This document shows, one piece after another, positions 23,498-26,166 of a DNA stretch of 26,166 nucleotides (position 1 is the first letter of the stretch; every line of letters begins with the position of its first letter). Below the pieces are notes generated by a model. The model had not been told where the DNA came from, did no database searches, and saw only the letters and a list, made by a program, of their open reading frames with translations. Made by a program: the position numbers and the translations under genes. Source of the DNA: a virus; the IMG/VR virus record IMGVR_UViG_3300027770_000223, positions 1-26,166 of that record, one strand, 5' to 3'.

Positions 23498-25257
23498 TGA
23501 CTGAATTTGCAAAATCTTTAGAATCAAAAGCGATGTCCATCCTTGAAACATATGATGGAGGTAATAACTATATTTTTGAATTAAAAAGAAAATCTCAAAT
23601 CAATAAAAAGTTTTATCCAACAAGAAGTCAATCTGAATATATAATTAACTTCCATGACAAACCCCCAAAGATTGCAAAAAAGTGGGTAATATTAGATACA
23701 TATTTTGCGCAAAAATTGGCGGACGATAAATTATATACACAAATACCTGAAAAAGTTTGGATTGAAAAATTATTGGCTGATAAAGAAAAGGCTTACCATG
23801 TTTGGGGAAAAGTTTTTGAAACAGAACAACTTCACGATTTTTGGTTACCAAAGGTTTCAATTATTAAAGACAACACAGTAAAAGATATTGTTATTAATTA
23901 TGACAAATATTCAAATCGTCCTCCATTACCACATCAAAAAGAAGCGATTCAAAAGTTAGTTGAAAATAAAAAATTTATTTTGGCCGATGATATGGGTCTT
24001 GGAAAAACCACCAGTACGATTATTGCCGCTTTAGAGTCTGGTGTAAAAAAAGTTTTGATAATTTGTCCGGCAACTTTAAAAATAAATTGGAAAAGAGAGA
24101 TTGAAAATTATACAGATAAGTCGGTGTTTATTTCCGAAGGTAAAAACTTTAGTACGGAACACGATTTTGTTATTATAAATTACGACATAATAAAAAACTT
24201 CCATGAAATTAAAAAGAAAGATAAGTCAGAAATTGTTAGAGCCAATTTTGATTTGGTTATTATTGATGAAGCACACTATATCAAAAATGTTACAGCACAA
24301 AGAACAAAACTAATTAATGATTTTGTAAAAAATATTGATAGGTTGTGGTTACTATCTGGTACACCGATGACATCTAGACCTATTGATTATTTTAATTTAT
24401 TAAGTTTGGTTGATTCTCCCACCGCAAAAAATTGGATGGCATATGCCATTAGATATTGCCAAGGATATCAATTTAATGTCGGGGGTAGAAAAGTTTGGAA
24501 TGTTGTCGGAGCATCGAATTTGGAAGAATTAAGAGATAGGACAGCTCCAACAATCTTAAGAAGATTAAAAGAAGATGTTCTTGATTTACCCGAAAAAATA
24601 ATCACACCAATCTATCTTAGATTAAAATCTAAAGAATATGAAGAAGTTATGGGTGAATATTATGATTGGTATGATAAAAATCCCGAAGAATCAAAATCAT
24701 TAACAATTCAGTTTACAAAACTTACAAAAATACGACAAATAATTGCAAATGAAAAAATAGAACAGACAATTGAATTGGCTGAAAATATTATTGAACAAGG
24801 AAAAAAAGTGATTGTATTTTGCAACTTTACAGAATCTTTAGAAAAGATAACCCAACACTTTGGTAAAATTGCCGTTAAGTTAAATGGGACAATGTCAAAA
24901 ATAGAAAAACAAAACAGCGTCGACCAATTTCAAGAAAATGAAAAAATAAAAGTATTTGTTGGTAATATTAAAGCTGCAGGTGTTGGTATTACACTAACCG
25001 CCGCTGAAGCTGTCATAATGAATGATTTATCTTTTTTACCTTCAGACCACTCACAAGCAGAAGACCGTAGTTATAGATACGGTCAAAAAAATAATGTTTT
25101 GGTTTACTACCCAATATTTGAAAACACAATTGAAGGTATCATATATGACATATTAAATAATAAAAAACAAGTAATTGCCACAGTGATGGGAGATAATCAA
25201 AACTCCGCCAACGCAGCTGAAGAAATATTACAAAGAATTAATGAGTTAAGGCAATAA
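23497..25257 (+). CDS. SNF2-family DNA helicase/translocase
   Basis: This is a 586-residue superfamily-2 ATPase. Motifs appear in order: Pro-His-Gln (145-147, Q motif-like), Walker A Asp-Asp-Met-Gly-Leu-Gly-Lys170-Thr-Thr, motif Ia Ile-Cys-Pro-Ala, Walker B Asp257-Glu-Ala-His, motif III Ser287-Gly-Thr-Pro, motif IV Val-Phe-Cys-Asn-Phe, motif V Lys-Ala-Ala-Gly-Val-Gly-Ile-Thr-Leu (492-500) and motif VI Gln520-x3-Arg-x2-Arg-x-Gly-Gln530. 'Met-Gly-Leu-Gly-Lys-Thr' with 'Arg-x-Tyr-Arg-x-Gly-Gln' is the SNF2/SMARCAL1 form rather than UvsW. The N-terminal 140 residues are not recognised and probably bind DNA or a partner. Such phage enzymes are thought to remodel forks or recombination intermediates, or displace proteins from DNA. 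No accessory HARP or nuclease domain is seen. It overlaps the SET gene by one base. Confidence 0.88.
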   Translation: MTEFAKSLESKAMSILETYDGGNNYIFELKRKSQINKKFYPTRSQSEYIINFHDKPPKIAKKWVILDTYFAQKLADDKLYTQIPEKVWIEKLLADKEKAYHVWGKVFETEQLHDFWLPKVSIIKDNTVKDIVINYDKYSNRPPLPHQKEAIQKLVENKKFILADDMGLGKTTSTIIAALESGVKKVLIICPATLKINWKREIENYTDKSVFISEGKNFSTEHDFVIINYDIIKNFHEIKKKDKSEIVRANFDLVIIDEAHYIKNVTAQRTKLINDFVKNIDRLWLLSGTPMTSRPIDYFNLLSLVDSPTAKNWMAYAIRYCQGYQFNVGGRKVWNVVGASNLEELRDRTAPTILRRLKEDVLDLPEKIITPIYLRLKSKEYEEVMGEYYDWYDKNPEESKSLTIQFTKLTKIRQIIANEKIEQTIELAENIIEQGKKVIVFCNFTESLEKITQHFGKIAVKLNGTMSKIEKQNSVDQFQENEKIKVFVGNIKAAGVGITLTAAEAVIMNDLSFLPSDHSQAEDRSYRYGQKNNVLVYYPIFENTIEGIIYDILNNKKQVIATVMGDNQNSANAAEEILQRINELRQ

Positions 25258-25300
25258 TTATATGTCATAGTCAATATGTGAAATAGAACATTATTGATGA

Positions 25301-25307
25301 TATTTAT
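25301..25307 (+). promoter_or_regulatory. TATTTAT box upstream of the gp13-like gene
   Basis: GATATTTATTATAAAAAAAG ends close to the ATG at 25321, with the box starting 20 bases before it. It is the only plus-strand member of the box set, and it lies upstream of a neck gene, as do the minus-strand ones. An in-frame ATG at 25297 lies upstream of the box; if the box is a promoter, 25321 is the start. Confidence 0.4.
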
Positions 25308-25320
25308 TATAAAAAAAGAT

Positions 25321-26166
25321 ATGCCTGTAATACCAGAACCAGAAAGGTCGAAAATATATACAAGAGTTAGACATTTATTGGGGGCTCCATTAAGAAGTGT
25401 TGAAATTGAAGATGAAATGATGGATTCTTTAATGGAACTTTCTATTCAAGACTATGAACAATATACTTTAGATTGGTTGATAGAAAGTCAGTGGGTTAAC
25501 TTAGTTAATTTAAATATGTCTGAAAAATCCGTGGCAAATGCATTGATAACAAGAACTATGGATTTTGAACAACAATTTGCTTATTCATATTCAAAAATTG
25601 TTGGTTTACAAACAATGGGTCCATGGGTTTTAAAAAAGGATTATTTTGTATTAAGTGCCAACACACAGAATTACGAGATACCTGCGGGTAGAGAAATAAA
25701 TGAACTTCTTTGGTTTAGTAATCAGGCTTGGACCGCATTTGGTTTGGGTGGGTTTGCTGGTGTTGGTGGTGGTATAGGACTTGGTGGTGACCAAGCAGGA
25801 TTTGCTCAAATGGGTAATCAAGGTTCTTATTATATGATGTCAGGATTTGATTATTTAATAAGAATGCAAGAGGCCAATATTCTTAACAGAATACTAGGTG
25901 GTTCATTAACATATAGAGTAACAGGACTACCCGATGGTAAGAAAAATGTTATGTTATATAATACACCGGGAGGAAGATTTAATTGGAATAATTATAGCAT
26001 GTATGTAGGAAAGGCTGTTTGGTATTGGTATTATGATGTAGGACCTGATGATAGAGCGGCATGTTTAAAACAAAATAAAGATGTAATAAAATTACCTTCT
26101 GATGTTCCTCTTGAAGAATTAAATTGGGTTGATTTAAATGTACCAGCACAACAATGGGTGAGAAGA
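25321..26166 (+). CDS. Neck protein, gp13-like (partial, cut by the window edge)
   Basis: The frame is open for 282 codons to the last base, so the 3' end lies outside the window. The N-terminus has Arg-Ser-Lys-Ile-Tyr-Thr-Arg-Val-Arg-His-Leu-Leu-Gly-Ala-Pro (9-23), then Val-Glu-Ile-Glu-Asp-Glu-Met-Met and a helix with Asp-Tyr-Glu-Gln-Tyr (about 46-50), followed by Trp-Leu-Ile-Glu-Ser-Gln-Trp. This short helical 'adaptor' beginning and the later Trp/Tyr-rich beta part fit large phage neck/connector proteins (T4 gp13 type). Residues about 141-164 form a glycine-rich low-complexity loop (Gly-Leu-Gly-Gly, Gly-Val-Gly-Gly-Gly, Gly-Leu-Gly-Gly). I chose 25321 over the in-frame ATG at 25297 because a TATTTAT box sits between them. 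It is transcribed with the SET and SNF2 genes or from its own box. Structural protein is likely, exact equivalence open. Confidence 0.65.
   Translation, partial: MPVIPEPERSKIYTRVRHLLGAPLRSVEIEDEMMDSLMELSIQDYEQYTLDWLIESQWVNLVNLNMSEKSVANALITRTMDFEQQFAYSYSKIVGLQTMGPWVLKKDYFVLSANTQNYEIPAGREINELLWFSNQAWTAFGLGGFAGVGGGIGLGGDQAGFAQMGNQGSYYMMSGFDYLIRMQEANILNRILGGSLTYRVTGLPDGKKNVMLYNTPGGRFNWNNYSMYVGKAVWYWYYDVGPDDRAACLKQNKDVIKLPSDVPLEELNWVDLNVPAQQWVRR

Noticed and set aside
23645-23860. Minus-strand open frame of 71 codons inside the SNF2 gene
   Set aside because: It is antisense to the N-terminal part of a gene with complete helicase motifs downstream, and there is no promoter-like sequence before it.
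25297-25320. Earlier in-frame ATG of the gp13-like gene, adding eight residues
   Set aside because: It would place the start upstream of the TATTTAT box, and the added residues are hydrophobic and Lys-rich without any family look. It is kept only as an alternative.
1-26166. tRNA genes, CRISPR arrays, insertion sequences, or a non-standard genetic code
   Set aside because: I saw no cloverleaf with a CCA-type end, no regularly spaced repeats and no transposase. Both TGA and TAA end genes at expected places, and no gene needs a stop codon to be read through.

Overview
The window is a virion-structure region of a large, AT-rich (about 70% A+T by eye) tailed bacteriophage with a contractile, T4-like tail. 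The reasons are a gp18-type tail sheath, a gp19-type tail tube of the usual length, a tape measure protein, a gp26-like baseplate/hub assembly protein, a LysM-like gp53-type wedge protein and very large baseplate proteins, in the expected order. Start codons are preceded by A/T-rich leaders (often ending ATAATATG or ATTATTATG) and mostly lack a purine-rich Shine-Dalgarno sequence. That, plus one TAnnTTTG-type promoter candidate, suggests a Bacteroidota host. The host call is inference. No tRNA, rRNA, CRISPR array, integrase or insertion sequence was seen, and no gap without a gene exceeds about 120 bases.

Layout. From 20819 leftwards to 11, everything is on the minus strand and forms the tail module, read in the order sheath, HAD-like phosphohydrolase, tube, gp26-like protein, a hidden 59-residue overlapping gene (gp51/gpT-like), tape measure, 1685-residue baseplate protein, gp53-like LysM protein, 2264-residue hub-like protein with a TIG domain at its end, a 74-residue protein and a 225-residue acidic coiled-coil protein. 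From 23073 to 21098 a second minus-strand group holds three neck/tail-completion candidates. Between these two groups a small plus-strand gene encodes a ribbon-helix-helix regulator, divergent from the sheath gene. From 23132 rightwards the plus strand carries a SET-domain protein, an SNF2-family helicase translationally coupled to it, and the start of a gp13-like neck protein that runs off the window edge.

Regulation visible in the sequence. A TATTTAT box lies 20-41 bases upstream of seven starts, exactly those with a usable upstream gap (sheath, tube, tape measure, 1685-aa protein, 74-aa protein, first neck gene, gp13-like gene), and looks like the late promoter element of this phage. Strong hairpins follow the sheath gene, the tube gene and the 59-aa gene. 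The first two end only 2-12 bases before the next start codon, so the HAD-like and gp26-like genes appear to depend on read-through. This would give much sheath and tube and little of the two downstream products. The small regulator has a perfect 12-bp palindrome at its expected transcription start, suggesting autoregulation and possibly control of the neighbouring sheath promoter.

The least ordinary parts are the coupled SET/SNF2 pair inserted between neck genes, the terminator-then-start-codon arrangement, the hidden overlapping gene, the very large sheath and baseplate proteins, and a capsid-targeting-like N-terminus on the 225-aa protein.
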